From the NCBI GenBank assembly GCA_009617715.1, contig VTFK01000050.1, forward strand, positions 1,674,001 through 1,738,000: 64,000 bases of DNA. Direction: 5' to 3'. Origin of the DNA: Plectrocnemia conspersa (taxonomy: Eukaryota; Arthropoda; Insecta; Trichoptera; Polycentropodidae). The translations under genes and the position numbers were made by a program. This document shows positions 50,401-56,700 of the stretch, piece by piece. Each line of letters begins with the position of its first letter. Position 1 is the stretch's first letter. The notes under the pieces were generated by a model. It had not been told where the DNA came from, did no database searches, and saw only the letters and a list, made by a program, of their open reading frames with translations.

Positions 50401-50494
50401 CATCCAGGACAGCTACCTGGAGGCGTGCCAGCGCCGGCTGCAGAAGCAGGACTCGCGCTTCTCCGACCTCGAGAGCTTCGACTGCGGCCTCTAA
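20940..50494 (+). CDS. gprs: Rap-GAP / BTB / BACK protein, insect serine-enriched-protein type (3' eight exons; one frame break)
   Basis: Eight phase-compatible exons (20940-21120, 21186-21330, 21396-21653, 23692-23821, 23883-24278, 42081-42242, 49459-49610, 49687-50494) give about 743 residues. Exons 1-4 form a Rap-GAP domain: [37 protein letters not shown], then [14 protein letters not shown], whose Asn (21,560-21,562) is the family's catalytic thumb, then [12 protein letters not shown]. Exon 5 ends by starting a BTB fold (FDVVFLVG) that continues with [10 protein letters not shown] in exon 6. An insert of about 120 residues containing [18 protein letters not shown] splits the BTB before [11 protein letters not shown]; a BACK-like C-terminus ends in ESFDCGL. 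The combination should activate Rap-type GTP hydrolysis and use BTB/BACK for protein contacts; this is inferred from the domains. The name is from memory of the insect family. Serine-rich N-terminal exons were not found. One base is missing at 49,884-49,890. Confidence 0.85.
21186..21330 (+). CDS. gprs: gprs-like exon: Rap-GAP core
   Basis: It is bounded by an acceptor ending CTACTGGAG and donor GTGAGT. Starting in phase 0 it reads [18 protein letters not shown], then [13 protein letters not shown], with one base left for the next exon. These blocks are typical of Rap-GAP domains. Confidence 0.9.
21396..21653 (+). CDS. gprs: gprs-like exon: catalytic part of the Rap-GAP domain
   Basis: An acceptor ending CGCAG and donor GTGAGC bound 86 codons with split ends (2 and 1 bases). 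It reads FDKYKGGLD, then a [16 protein letters not shown] block, then [16 protein letters not shown]. In Rap1GAP-type enzymes the Asn of the GND motif supplies the catalytic side chain in place of an arginine finger; it is present here. Confidence 0.93.
23100..23400 (+). mobile_element. Jockey-like LINE reverse-transcriptase fragment in gprs intron 3
   Basis: The plus strand reads [19 protein letters not shown] (RT palm block), then NRREYVQ in a shifted frame, with stops and frame breaks. It resembles the 28-kb and 43-kb fragments. The rest of the intron (21,654-23,691) has no recognised feature. Confidence 0.7.
23692..23821 (+). CDS. gprs: gprs-like exon: end of Rap-GAP domain
   Basis: The acceptor has a strong polypyrimidine tract (GTTTTTTTCAG); the donor is GTGAGTG. 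It reads [19 protein letters not shown], then [14 protein letters not shown]. It completes the FILVRV strand joined across the junction. Phase is 2 bases at the start and 2 at the end. Confidence 0.9.
23883..24278 (+). CDS. gprs: gprs-like exon: linker and start of BTB domain
   Basis: 132 codons between an acceptor ending GTCAATAG and donor GTGAGT. The first part ([20 protein letters not shown]) ends the Rap-GAP-associated region, and a linker contains a [18 protein letters not shown] patch. The last third ([10 protein letters not shown], then [14 protein letters not shown]) is the opening of a BTB/POZ domain. The split AG joins the G at 42,081 to give Arg. Confidence 0.92.
   Translation, partial: GMAADQDRERRARQLLGSQVCADAGAHPQPDAGGHRSQPGEPRGDGPDPEAVSARLLAAHRPHAALVAPARLGARPVRGLRPAGQGLHARVSQLGVQHAAERGAVRRRVPRRSVQAESEVHRSTRYSWRAQ
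24290..24480. other. CpG-rich unique intron sequence after exon 5
   Basis: Non-repetitive and CpG-rich, it ends with an imperfect hairpin (GCATTCTC...CAGGGAGAATGC) near 24,445-24,475. No coding or repeat match. Confidence 0.35.
24776..24870. mobile_element. hAT-like terminal fragment, TAGGGATTGCAATACCGG type
   Basis: It starts TAGGGATTGCAATACCGGTA and contains subterminal CTACCGGTAT repeats. The same end, inverted, lies at 40,915-40,976. No transposase is attached, so it looks like a truncated end. Confidence 0.55.
24880..25780. other. AT-rich intron sequence
   Basis: No exon, RNA gene or recognised repeat. Confidence 0.45.
25800..26480. repeat. Palindromic repeat family F, two fragments
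   Basis: At 25,830-26,010 the sequence has GACAGCAAATGGACGTTTCG and CTAGTGAATATATAATTTC. At 26,350-26,470 it has GTTGCGAAACGTCTATTTGC followed by TTCAAACCCAAACC. Both are diagnostic family blocks in opposite orientations. No frame is open. Confidence 0.6.
26889..27150. repeat. Long hairpin: core of family F as a near-perfect palindrome
   Basis: The centre reads GGGAACGCTCG-GTAA-CGAGCGTTCCC with the loop at 27,015-27,018. Arms of about 110-125 bp on each side match closely (GACGCCGTCGCAGT mirrored by ACTGCGACGGCACC; CAATAAAATCGTG mirrored by CACGATTTCATTG). Single arms occur at 33,165-33,290 and 40,740-40,905, and a degenerate core at 51,980-52,140. Confidence 0.92.
27670..28000 (+). repeat. 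Repeat R4, copy 1
   Basis: It contains GCGATGTATCAGTTCGATCG, then AACTGCTTGGTTTTAAAG and AATATGGCGGC. A second copy in the same orientation lies at 30,630-30,965. It is non-coding. Confidence 0.8.
28040..28790 (-). mobile_element. Jockey-like LINE reverse-transcriptase remnant
   Basis: The minus strand reads, in order and with frame breaks: a [15 protein letters not shown] palm block, [30 protein letters not shown] (catalytic box), [11 protein letters not shown], and a [17 protein letters not shown] block. These are consecutive RT and thumb motifs of Jockey-type LINEs. Close to the plus-strand fragment at 42.8-43.4 kb. Confidence 0.85.
28800..30270. other. Intron sequence with a CpG-richer patch
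   Basis: The stretch near 29,080-29,400 is more CpG-rich and unique, with ATGCAAA and GCTGACGTCAT motifs of the kind found in regulatory DNA. No exon is visible; the rest is AT-rich. Confidence 0.35.
30280..30545 (+). repeat. Repeat R3, partial copy
   Basis: It shares TAGTACATGG, GTTAGAAATATATTTCATTA and GGATATTTGGTTA blocks with copies at about 31,430-31,800 and 37,500-37,800. Confidence 0.55.
30630..31370 (+). repeat. Repeat R4 copy 2, followed by two diverged units
   Basis: 30,630-30,965 closely matches 27,670-28,000. The next units, from about 30,965 and about 31,140, repeat the layout in diverged form (GTTAACGCTCGTATTTGGTT; GTCGATCGACCCACCATAC; TTTGCAAAATGGCG), suggesting an old tandem array. 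Confidence 0.6.
31430..31990 (+). repeat. Repeat R3 joined to an S1-like tail
   Basis: The left part has the R3 blocks TAGTAGCGTTGGAATACAAT and GAATTTCAGTTTTGGGTTAC. The right part has ATCGCATCC and GAGCCAGGACGT followed by CCAGCTCCCTAATACGCT. The same composite is at 37,430-38,035, so R3 and this tail probably form one element. Confidence 0.6.
32000..33160. other. AT-rich intron sequence
   Basis: No exon or recognised repeat. A GGTTCGAGCC sequence near 32,189 resembles a pol III B box but has no tRNA fold around it. Confidence 0.45.
33165..33640. repeat. Palindromic repeat family F, right half
   Basis: From the core arm (GGTTTTATTGCTTTTGACG at about 33,189) it runs through GTTTGAACAGCAAATGAGCG to CACTAGTGAAAATATAAC. 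The order mirrors the left-half copy at 5.6-6.3 kb. Confidence 0.7.
33882..34018. mobile_element. Small inverted-repeat element E2
   Basis: It begins CAGGGACGTTATTGCAGC and ends CCAAATGACGTCCCT, with GACATGCATTTTTCTGG inside. It sits near a family F copy, as at 52,643-52,812. Confidence 0.6.
34200..34850. other. CpG-rich unique intron sequence
   Basis: GC- and CpG-rich, with no family match. Frames of up to 96 codons on both strands show no recognisable domain or splice-flanked exon. It may be regulatory. Confidence 0.4.
34951..35005. repeat. (TA)n tract on the left of the foldback
   Basis: About 55 bp of uninterrupted alternating T-A immediately abuts the left arm of the inverted repeat. 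Confidence 0.95.
35006..35278. mobile_element. Foldback element with 113/117-bp arms and hammerhead-like core
   Basis: The left arm 35,006-35,118 and right arm 35,162-35,278 are reverse complements differing only by a few inserted bases (an A run, one extra base near CCCTCTG). The 43-nt spacer contains GGGCAAAGCCC. Each arm holds CTGAGGA, a 6-bp stem GGCTGG/CTGGCC with loop GCGAAT, then GAAAC (right arm 35,178-35,208). This is the layout of a type I hammerhead core as found in Penelope-like elements, except that CTGAGGA replaces CTGATGA. TA tracts flank both sides. The Penelope link is inference. Confidence 0.85.
35310..35400. repeat. (TA)n tract on the right of the foldback
   Basis: About 90 bp of alternating T-A, separated from the right arm by about 30 bp of unique sequence (AAATATTTTCCGCGAAAACG...). 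Confidence 0.95.
35430..35600 (+). repeat. SINE-like repeat S1
   Basis: It reads AGAGTCGCGATCGCATCCC, TTATTCTTGCCCGTC and, further on, TTTAGGTGTGCACCATCA, the order seen in other S1 copies. Confidence 0.65.
35600..37420. other. AT-rich intron sequence with an E2-like end
   Basis: No exon was recognised. At about 36,950-36,985 CAGGGGCGCCATTTAAAGG followed by a run of G resembles one end of element E2; its partner end was not found. Confidence 0.4.
37430..38035 (+). repeat. Repeat R3 with S1-like tail, fullest copy
   Basis: It contains AGTAGCGTTGGAATACAATT, GAATTTCAGTTTTGGGTTAC, CACAATCGCGTCC and GAGCCAGGACGTTCGCGC, then a GGTTCGAATTC near 37,971 that resembles a pol III B box, then an AATAAATAAATAAAT tail. 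This could be a SINE with a long head, but the A box is not clear. Confidence 0.55.
38040..39690. other. Intron sequence without recognised genes
   Basis: The part near 38,340-38,700 is less AT-rich and unique; the rest is AT-rich. No exon or clear repeat. Confidence 0.4.
39700..40015. repeat. Duplicated repeat unit (two copies of about 110 bp)
   Basis: GTGTACCTTGCGAGTTAAGC at about 39,755 and its near copy GTGTACCTTACGAGTTAAGC at about 39,939 each continue to GAAACTATTTTTTTCTTAAA. The sequence between resembles the S1 tail (TGACTAGGGAGGTTTCC). Confidence 0.75.
40140..40660 (-). repeat. Repeat R5 split by SINE S1
   Basis: R5 ends are at 40,230-40,275 (TTCTAAGAATATACTTATAC, CCGCGAGTGGTTAA) and 40,595-40,660 (GGGAAAACAATGATTCC, GGGCCTCATGACAAAAATG). 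Both match the uninterrupted copy at 8,925-9,085 in reverse complement. Between them is S1 on the minus strand (GAGTCACGATCGCATCC, TTATTCTTTCCGTC). Confidence 0.7.
40740..40905 (+). repeat. Single arm of the family F hairpin
   Basis: It begins at the palindrome centre (CTCGGTAACGAGCGTTCC), then ACTGCGACGGCGCCGACACG and TTGCTTTTGACGTGAATTT, ending CTATTGACCAAAATTCGG. It closely matches the right arm at 27,010-27,130. Confidence 0.85.
40915..40976. mobile_element. hAT-like terminal fragment, inverted
   Basis: It ends ACCGGTATTGCAATCCCTA, the mirror of the end at 24,776, with subterminal TACTACCGGTA repeats. No transposase is attached. Confidence 0.55.
40980..42075. other. Intron sequence before gprs exon 6
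   Basis: AT-rich to about 41,800, then unique and CpG-richer up to the exon. No other exon was recognised. Confidence 0.4.
42081..42242 (+). CDS. gprs: gprs-like exon: BTB helix and start of the BTB insert
   Basis: The acceptor is GCGGTTTCAG and the donor GTGGGT. A second AG ten bases on (TTTCAG, 42,085-42,090) would break the frame, so the first is used. It reads [20 protein letters not shown], then [14 protein letters not shown] and [13 protein letters not shown]. The first residues complete the BTB dimer-helix region begun in exon 5; the rest is the insert. Confidence 0.93.
42520..42770. repeat. E2 end plus family F fragment
   Basis: TTTTGCCCCTCCCCACCTGG, AAAAAGCTGGAATGACGTCC (E2 end), then TGTCAGTGAAATATAAAAATC and CAGTAGATATATATTTTTA (F blocks). 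Same arrangement as at 55.35-55.55 kb. Confidence 0.6.
42776..43420 (+). mobile_element. Jockey-like LINE reverse-transcriptase remnant
   Basis: The plus strand reads, with frame breaks: [16 protein letters not shown], a degraded NYRPIALIS block, [31 protein letters not shown] (palm), [16 protein letters not shown] and FLLFINDID. The FADD box is not reached. It shares blocks with the remnants at 16.6 kb (plus) and 28 kb (minus). Confidence 0.88.
43429..43520 (+). pseudogene. MADF-domain fragment
   Basis: The frame reads [20 protein letters not shown], which matches the start of a MADF (Myb/SANT-like) domain (LI.LY...P.LWD). Only this first third is present, and no partner exon is visible. 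MADF proteins occur as insect regulators and beside PIF/Harbinger transposases; a transposon origin is likely but unproven. The frame runs on from LINE sequence, so this is not an intact gene. Confidence 0.55.
43560..45020. other. Intron sequence without recognised genes
   Basis: Several frames up to 77 codons have no recognisable domain. Some CpG-richer unique DNA lies near 44,330-44,600. Confidence 0.45.
45030..45380 (-). mobile_element. Tc1/mariner-superfamily transposase C-terminus remnant
   Basis: On the minus strand a frame with stops reads a PDVFL*G block, then [18 protein letters not shown], then [17 protein letters not shown]. These correspond to the DFFLWG, VYVNKP..I.ELK..I and EIA.IP...LR.VMEN blocks that close a common group of insect Tc1/mariner-like transposases. 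No upstream catalytic part was recognised. Confidence 0.72.
45400..45525 (+). repeat. SINE-like repeat S2
   Basis: It contains GTAACGCATTGGGCTTACGC followed by CTGTCAGG and an AATAAATAAA tail; matches copies at 7.9 and 54.7 kb. Confidence 0.55.
45530..47380. other. AT-rich intron sequence
   Basis: Frames at 45,804-46,022 and 46,065-46,301 have no recognisable domain. No exon or clear repeat was recognised. Confidence 0.45.
47390..48525 (+). mobile_element. mariner-like transposon, degenerate
   Basis: The transposase region is broken into several frames. An early frame reads around LITEVYGAV; a later frame (48,126-48,365) reads [17 protein letters not shown], then [16 protein letters not shown] and [12 protein letters not shown]. 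The LLHDNARPH and HP.YSPDLAPSDYH blocks are catalytic-domain hallmarks of mariner; the second shows decayed residues. The 3' terminal region (CGCAAAAATATCTGCCGCGG near 48,490-48,515) recurs in part at 60.8 kb. Confidence 0.82.
48530..49160. other. AT-rich intron sequence
   Basis: No exon or recognised repeat; a 110-codon frame at 48,967-49,299 has biased low-complexity composition and no domain. Confidence 0.45.
49195..49389. mobile_element. Small inverted-repeat MITE (piggyBac-like end) next to exon 7
   Basis: The left end TAAACGCCAGCGACTCACC is mirrored by the right end AAAAAGTCGCTGGCGTTTA. The right end continues AAGGG and then TTAA (49,386-49,389), the target preferred by piggyBac-type elements. 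It ends about 70 bp before the acceptor of gprs exon 7. Confidence 0.6.
49459..49610 (+). CDS. gprs: gprs-like exon: BTB insert
   Basis: Acceptor CGTTTCAG, donor GTGAGTCG. It reads [18 protein letters not shown], then [16 protein letters not shown] and [13 protein letters not shown]. It is Ser- and Lys/Arg-rich and lies within the BTB insert. The serines next to basic residues could be phosphorylation sites (inference). Phase joins both neighbours exactly. Confidence 0.92.
49687..50494 (+). CDS. gprs: gprs-like last exon: BTB end and BACK-like C-terminus, with one missing base
   Basis: The acceptor is ATCTTTTCAG. It first reads [20 protein letters not shown] (first base from the previous exon), then [20 protein letters not shown] and [14 protein letters not shown]. 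The frame then fails at ATCCGGG (49,884-49,890). The frame one base earlier continues exactly with [19 protein letters not shown], an [16 protein letters not shown] block and [20 protein letters not shown], to DLESFDCGL and TAA. One extra base at the break would restore it; as written, translation stops at about 50,051. Confidence 0.9.
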
Positions 50495-50523
50495 TTGTCC
50501 GCGCTCTATGTAACGCGTGTATA

Positions 50524-50529
50524 AATAAA
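50524..50529 (+). terminator. gprs: gprs poly(A) signal
   Basis: AATAAA lies 30 bp after the gene 1 stop codon, followed by a GT-rich stretch (TGTCTGTGTG, 50,541-50,550) as expected downstream of a cleavage site. Confidence 0.85.
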
Positions 50530-50544
50530 GAATTGAACACTGTC

Positions 50545-50687
50545 TGTGTGTATTAGTATTAGTAGTGGGCGTGGGGGTATTCGTAGGGCGGACTGGTGGC
50601 GGCGGTGGGGACGCAGCGGTGGGGCTCCGACTCTCCGAGCCAGTCGCGTTCGGAGTCGGGCGCCGCGCGGAGCGTCTCTGCTGCGCC
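50545..50687 (+). promoter_or_regulatory. Actn: Candidate Actn promoter / 5' leader
   Basis: The GC- and CpG-rich interval between the gene 1 polyadenylation region and the Actn ATG. No TATA box is visible. The ATG context is TGCGCCATGG. If transcription starts here, the whole promoter overlaps the 3' end of gene 1; otherwise a distant 5' exon is spliced in. Confidence 0.4.
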
Positions 50688-50789
50688 ATGGAGAACGGAC
50701 TCGTCGCCGTCGACGGCTACATGGAGCCCGAGGAGGAATGGGAGCGCGAGGGGCTGCTCGATCCCGCTTGGGAGAAGCAGCAGAAGAAG
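50688..50789 (+). CDS. Actn: Actn exon 1 (start codon)
   Basis: 34 codons from the ATG at 50,688: [19 protein letters not shown], ending [12 protein letters not shown], then donor GTGAGG. This acidic leader with [20 protein letters not shown] is characteristic of insect alpha-actinin and joins in phase 0 to [14 protein letters not shown] 7.2 kb away. Confidence 0.95.
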
Positions 50790-53700
50790 GTGAGGAGGTA
50801 GAGGAGATGGTGAGATCGGCAGATCGGCAGATCGGGTTACTGCATACGGGCCGCGCGGACGAGCGGACGAAGGAGCGAGGCGACGCGCTCGAAATAGCCC
50901 GAGCGCCGAAATAGACGTTGCGCAATCCGCCAATCCGGCAATCCGAACCCCTAACCTTAACGTACGTTCGCGGACACCATATATACGTACTTTGCCCTTA
51001 TGTCAATATCAAACGGCAAACATGGCTAACTCCGTGTTTGGCGATCGATCTTTTATAACAAATATTCACAACAAAAAACTAAAAATAACAAACGAGTCGT
51101 TTGCCCCCCTCGAATTTTGCCACAAAAATGCATGTAAAATAGAAAATATAACTAGGTAATAATTAGAGTTATTTATTTACATGCAATGTTACAGTAAACA
51201 TGTATTTTTCAAATATATTTTAACCAGCGAAAATATAAATGATATACTGCTCTAAAATGTCTGAAACTCAATTTGACAGTTGCGAAACATCAAATATAAC
51301 CTAAACAAATGACTCAAATTCAACTTGAGTTAGATTTGGCTAATTCGTTTAGGTTAGGTTTGTATTTAAAAATGTTGGCCTTAACAGGCATTGTGTCGTC
51401 CTACAACTAGATTTTGAAACGAAATTTATTATTATATATAATTTATTATTAGGTTCGGAAAACATTTTTATCTAAAATAAACACTATTCCGATAATCAGT
51501 TCACTTCAATAACACTGATTAAATACTTTTTAATACAGTTGAACATCAACTTTTCTTATGAATATTTCAAAATACGACCTAAAAACGCGTTGCATAATTA
51601 AAAAAAATCATTTCAATGGAGAAAATTGATCTGAAATACGAGTAATTTGAGTTACAAGCTTCCTCATGAAACATAAATTTATCGACATAAATCTAGTGAA
51701 ATTATATGCTGCTCTAAAATATTTATGAAATGCAATTTGACAGTTGCGAAACGTCCATTTGCTAAACCTAAACTAATCATAGCTTTAGAACTTCCATTAG
51801 GTCAAGTTCAAAATACAGACTCAACCAACTCGTCTCTCAGAGGAAAATAAGCCGAAGAAGATATACAAACAGACATCGCATTTGTCTGCATTTTGATATA
51901 GCACTGTTTTAAAAGCGTGATGGGTATCCTTACTGATATTACTACAGACTTATAATACGAGAATACTACTCAAAGTATATTGAAACCGTCAGTGGGAACG
52001 CTTGGAACGAGCGTACCCGCTGCGACAGCACGATTTTATTGCTTTTAACGTGACGTATTTTTGACTTCTGAAAAGTGATAATTGCTTTTTACGCTTTCCT
52101 GTTGATCAAAATTCGGTTTAGATATGCTTCATTCGATTGTAAGTCTTAATATGAACTAGATAACCAAGCGTTTTCCTGCAACTAATGAAAGTTCTAAAAC
52201 TATAATTATTTTTAGAATAACATTTGGTTTGGGTTTGAACAGCAAATGGAAGTTTCGCAACTGTCAAATTGAATTTCATACATATTTTAGAATGGCATAT
52301 AATTTCACTAGTGCCTATCAATTAAATTATATGTTCGCTAGTTAAAATATATATCTATTGGTAAAAATGTATTTAGACTTGGTGGAAATATAACTCCACT
52401 GAAAAATACACATGTAATATATGTTCATCATATGTAAATAAACAATAATAAGTATGTATATACATATGTATTACTACATATAGAAGAGTTGATATAAAAA
52501 GTTGTCAGATAAATTATATTTTCACTAGTAAAACTGTATATCTACCGATGAAAATGTATTCCAATATGATTTCACTGAAATGACTGTTTGTTTTTAGATT
52601 TTCTTTTAGGATTAGCTCGAGAATTTCTGGTTTAGTATCGGGGACATCATTACAGCTTTTTCTAGGGTAAAAGCAAAAGTTAGTTAGTCAGTGGTCATTC
52701 TTTTTAATATCTCGACTTCATTAAGATTCATAGTGTTTCATTGAATGAAATGCATTTTTCTCGCCAAAATCAAGGGAAGGGTAAATGCCCCCTCCCCTCA
52801 AATAACATCCCTGTACTTTGGCTTTTGAGCGTATATGAGCCTACTGTACCTATTATGGTATGGTTTACATAATTGATTACAAATACTCTTTACCGTCAAA
52901 TTTCGCCTCAGTCGTCAGTAAAGATGGTCTGCTTTGTCTTGGCTTACAACGAAGCTTATTTGTTTCTATAATAGCTGTTACAATACGTCTCCTGAAAGTC
53001 AAATAACCAACCAAGTATTTTGAACTACCATATCGATGCATTGTAAAATGAGATGCATGTACTACTTCTTCCCACAGATACTAATTCTATACGAAGATAT
53101 GTTCTGATCTGATCGATCTACCCCTGCCATATTTTGATTGTATTAATGGATCAGTTGAGGTTGTGAAACAGTGAGTATTATTAAGTTTTATGGACTGGAT
53201 TTACTTTAATAATATTCGAGCAAACTGGTACTTGTAGAACCTCTCTCTTTATCGCCATTGTATTGTCAAATAAGGGACATCTCTTTAATATTTCCAGTGG
53301 CTTAGTTAATTTACCAGAAGCAAGTCCGTAAAAAATATATATGAACAAGTGGTAATTTTCTTCCATTTCAAGTTCAAAAATTTTGTCAGTATAGATTAGA
53401 TCAATATTGGCACCGAGACATAATTCAGAATATCTGACATTTAGGATTGTACTTGAGCCCTGGTATGATTCAAACCAAGTAATATACCTACCTGAAATTG
53501 TTCCATATCTAATTTGTTTGCAACATAAAGCACCGTGGCTTCTTCGACACTGATTTTCTCTATGCAGGCTATACTTTATATAATGTTTGTAAATGGGCGA
53601 GCTTTTGAAAATTTGTCTGATTTATCTAAGCACAGTGCAAATTTAAAAATATCGTTTAAAATCTGTCTCTTGATATAGCCTAACAAATTATTTTTAGAAT

Positions 53701-56700
53701 CCAGTGAGTTTATCACGAATTTTGTATTGTACATTGTCCTACTGTACCGAATAGGGTACGCCATATTTCAAAGTGAAAAAAATGTATACAAATATTTAAA
53801 AAAAACATTGATAATATTGAACTAGCGTCATGACCATATTATTTATAAGTTAATTCCAAAACAAATATTTTTTTTACCTTTCTGACATAGAAAAAGAACA
53901 GTGGACCACTGTTTTAGTTGTGTTTGTATTCATTCCACGACAAATCATAGTTTTCTTTATTCCTTACACTGAGGCGAAGCTAAGCATTGCCATAAAACTT
54001 GAATATATACATCAGAAGAAGAAAAGTTCGTACTGTACCATATATGGTATGGTAGGTCTAATGGGTTAAAGGGCATTTTTTCTGTAAAACTGATAACTAT
54101 TGCGTTCATCTTGACATTTTTCAGTGATTTCTTTGGTTTTACTGAAAAATTTTGATGCTCTGCACTTATGAATCACTAGTTCTGAATTAGCGACTCTCTT
54201 GGCATTGACATTCTGGTGGGGGCTTTTTTAACTTAACACTAATTTCTTCACATTTTGAACAGACGTTAACTTGTGGTCTTCCAAATGAATAATGGAATGC
54301 CTTCCATTCTCTTGCTGACAAATATTGACCCTTTTCAAAGCATTTTACGCTCCTAATTTCTTATTTTAGTAATTTATTTTTTTATATAAAATTCGACTAC
54401 ATACTAGCAAAAAACGTATTGAATAACGTAAAAAAAACTTTTATCGATAATTTAGGTAGTATGTATTTACCAATTCAATTGTTATTAATCCATTTCAATT
54501 TATTTCAATGGGAAAGATTGATTTGACATCAAGTAATTTAAGTTACGAGCTCCGTCACGGAGCGAATTAGACTCGTAAATCAAGGTACCACTATATATAC
54601 ATAGATTATATAGATCTCACCGATTCTCAGATTGAATAGTCTGGCGGTTTTAATACTTATTTGTCTAATTGACTTACCATTGTTGTTGTAACGCATTGGG
54701 TTTACGCCTGTCATGTTACAAAAGATTTTAAAATGGAGTAAAGTAGTTATAATAAATATCTTGAATAAAGTAGTTATAATAAATATATAATAAATATCAA
54801 AAACATTTTTTTTTAATTCAATAACTTCATTTAAATCTACTATCACTTATTTAATTTTACATAAAACTCATCGAAATAACAAGATTTATTTACAAAAGGT
54901 ATTGACACAAATAAGAAAAATTTAAAACTGAGCATTTGGAGCATCCACTTTCTTCAGAACTTACAGGTATCACATGGGTGCAGATTGATTTGTTTCTTAA
55001 GATGCATTAAGATAACTTATATTTGTATATAAACGGTAAGTTATACAGGTAGTATTTGCCAAGATCTGCCGGGTGTTTTGTTGAGTTAGTCTGTGTGAAA
55101 ATACTACATAGTATATTGACTAGTTAGGAAGTATTCGGAATATTAGAGCTATAGCCGAAATTGCCAAGATGGCTTTTTTATTCTTCCAATTCAGATAGTA
55201 GTCACTTTCTTTTTATAATATACAAGAGGGCGAAGAGACACTTTTGGCCGGGGGGGGGGCAGGTTGAGCCATTTGCCCCCCCCCCCTTGAATTTTTCTAG
55301 AAAAATGCATGTAATTTTTTTAAATACTATGAATCTTGATAAAATTGAAATATATAAAAAAAAAGACCACTGGCTGGTCAACTTTTGCCCCTCCCCCTGG
55401 AAAAATCTGAAATTCTCGGGTTATCAAAAAAAAATAAAAAAAAAACAATCTCAAACTGCTCCCGAAAATATTTTTTAAAATGTCATTTCAGTGAAATCAT
55501 ATTGGAATATATTTTCACTGGATATTTTTATCAGTGAAAATATAATTTATCTGGCAGATGCTAGTCAAATTATATAATTTCAACTTTCCATACATAGTAA
55601 TAGATACATTTACATAATTATTATTTATTTACATGCATTTTTCGGCGAAGTTATATTTTGACTAGTGAAGTCCAAATACATTTTCACCAGTAGATAGACT
55701 AGTGAAATCATATGATGCTATAAAATAGCTGTAAGAAAAAGCTGAAATGGCATCCCTGCCTGTATATCGCTAAATTTTCAGCATACAGCTCAATTTTTTA
55801 TTATGACTAGGTCATATCACGCAGGTAGTCAGTCAATTATGCAGATGAGTCCATAGTAACCTTCTGGTGCGTTAAAACTATTGTGTAATACTTAACATCG
55901 AATTAAATTCAAGTATTATTACACCAATATCAAGATTACTTTCAATATGTTGGTAATATTAATTTAAAACTTCTCAGCTTGCATAATATATTTTAGGATA
56001 ATATCCTTTAAAAGCAAGAATAAGTAGTCCTAGTCAATTCATATCAATATTTAAGATATTTTATAATGATATCCTTTGAATGCAATATAAACTATTGTCT
56101 TATATACAATGTTTGATTCAAAAGTAAGTGCACTGATTTTTATTTAAATCTATAAGAAACTTCGTAACACTAACTTCTTCAAAGCACATTCTTTGGAAAA
56201 TCACATAATGGTTCCGCCGTTTTTTCTACTAAGTTCTGTAAGACGAGAATTTTTTGTGTGCTATTCTTCATTTTGTTCAAACTCAAACTTTTCTAAATTT
56301 GACTCAATGACAATTTTTTTCATAAAATCCTTCCTAATCTCACAGACGTTTCCGCGATCATTACGATATATAAGATGCTCAATCGGCCGTCTATTGCTAT
56401 TGCAGTTTGTTTTCATATGAAGAAAAAAGAAATGGGAAATTTTAGATTTTTAGAAACAAATGCGGAGGAAGACTTCATACGTGCAGTTTTAATAAAGTTA
56501 AGAAAACACTAAAATAGGTTATGCTCAAAGATTGGGCAAATTTAATATATTATATTATCGAAGTGGAGAAAAGGCAATACCTTGACTCTTGTATTTTAAA
56601 GGAGTGGTTTGTTCACAAATGTAAACAACAAAAACAGTTTGATGACTCGCAGTTGTCATATGAACAAAACGACCTTGAGAAAATAATTTATATATTATCT

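Larger units (their letters stand above)
51104..52812. repeat. Palindromic repeat family F, largest copy, with E2 and a MITE nested
   Basis: About 1.7 kb, largely self-complementary. The left side (51,695-51,985) has ATGCAATTTGACAGTTGCG and ACGTCCATTTGC, mirrored at 52,225-52,275 by AGCAAATGGAAGTTTCGC and AACTGTCAAATTGAATTTC. The core at 51,985-52,140 is a degenerate form of the 27-kb hairpin (CAGTGGGAACGC, CACGATTTTATTGC). The right end is the E2-type CAAATAACATCCCTG. No significant frame is open. Confidence 0.75.

Noticed and set aside
49928..50689. 253-codon minus-strand frame and other long frames over 49.4-50.9 kb
   Set aside because: They are antisense or shifted shadows of GC-rich gene 1 and Actn exons, with Arg/Ala/Leu-rich composition and no domain.
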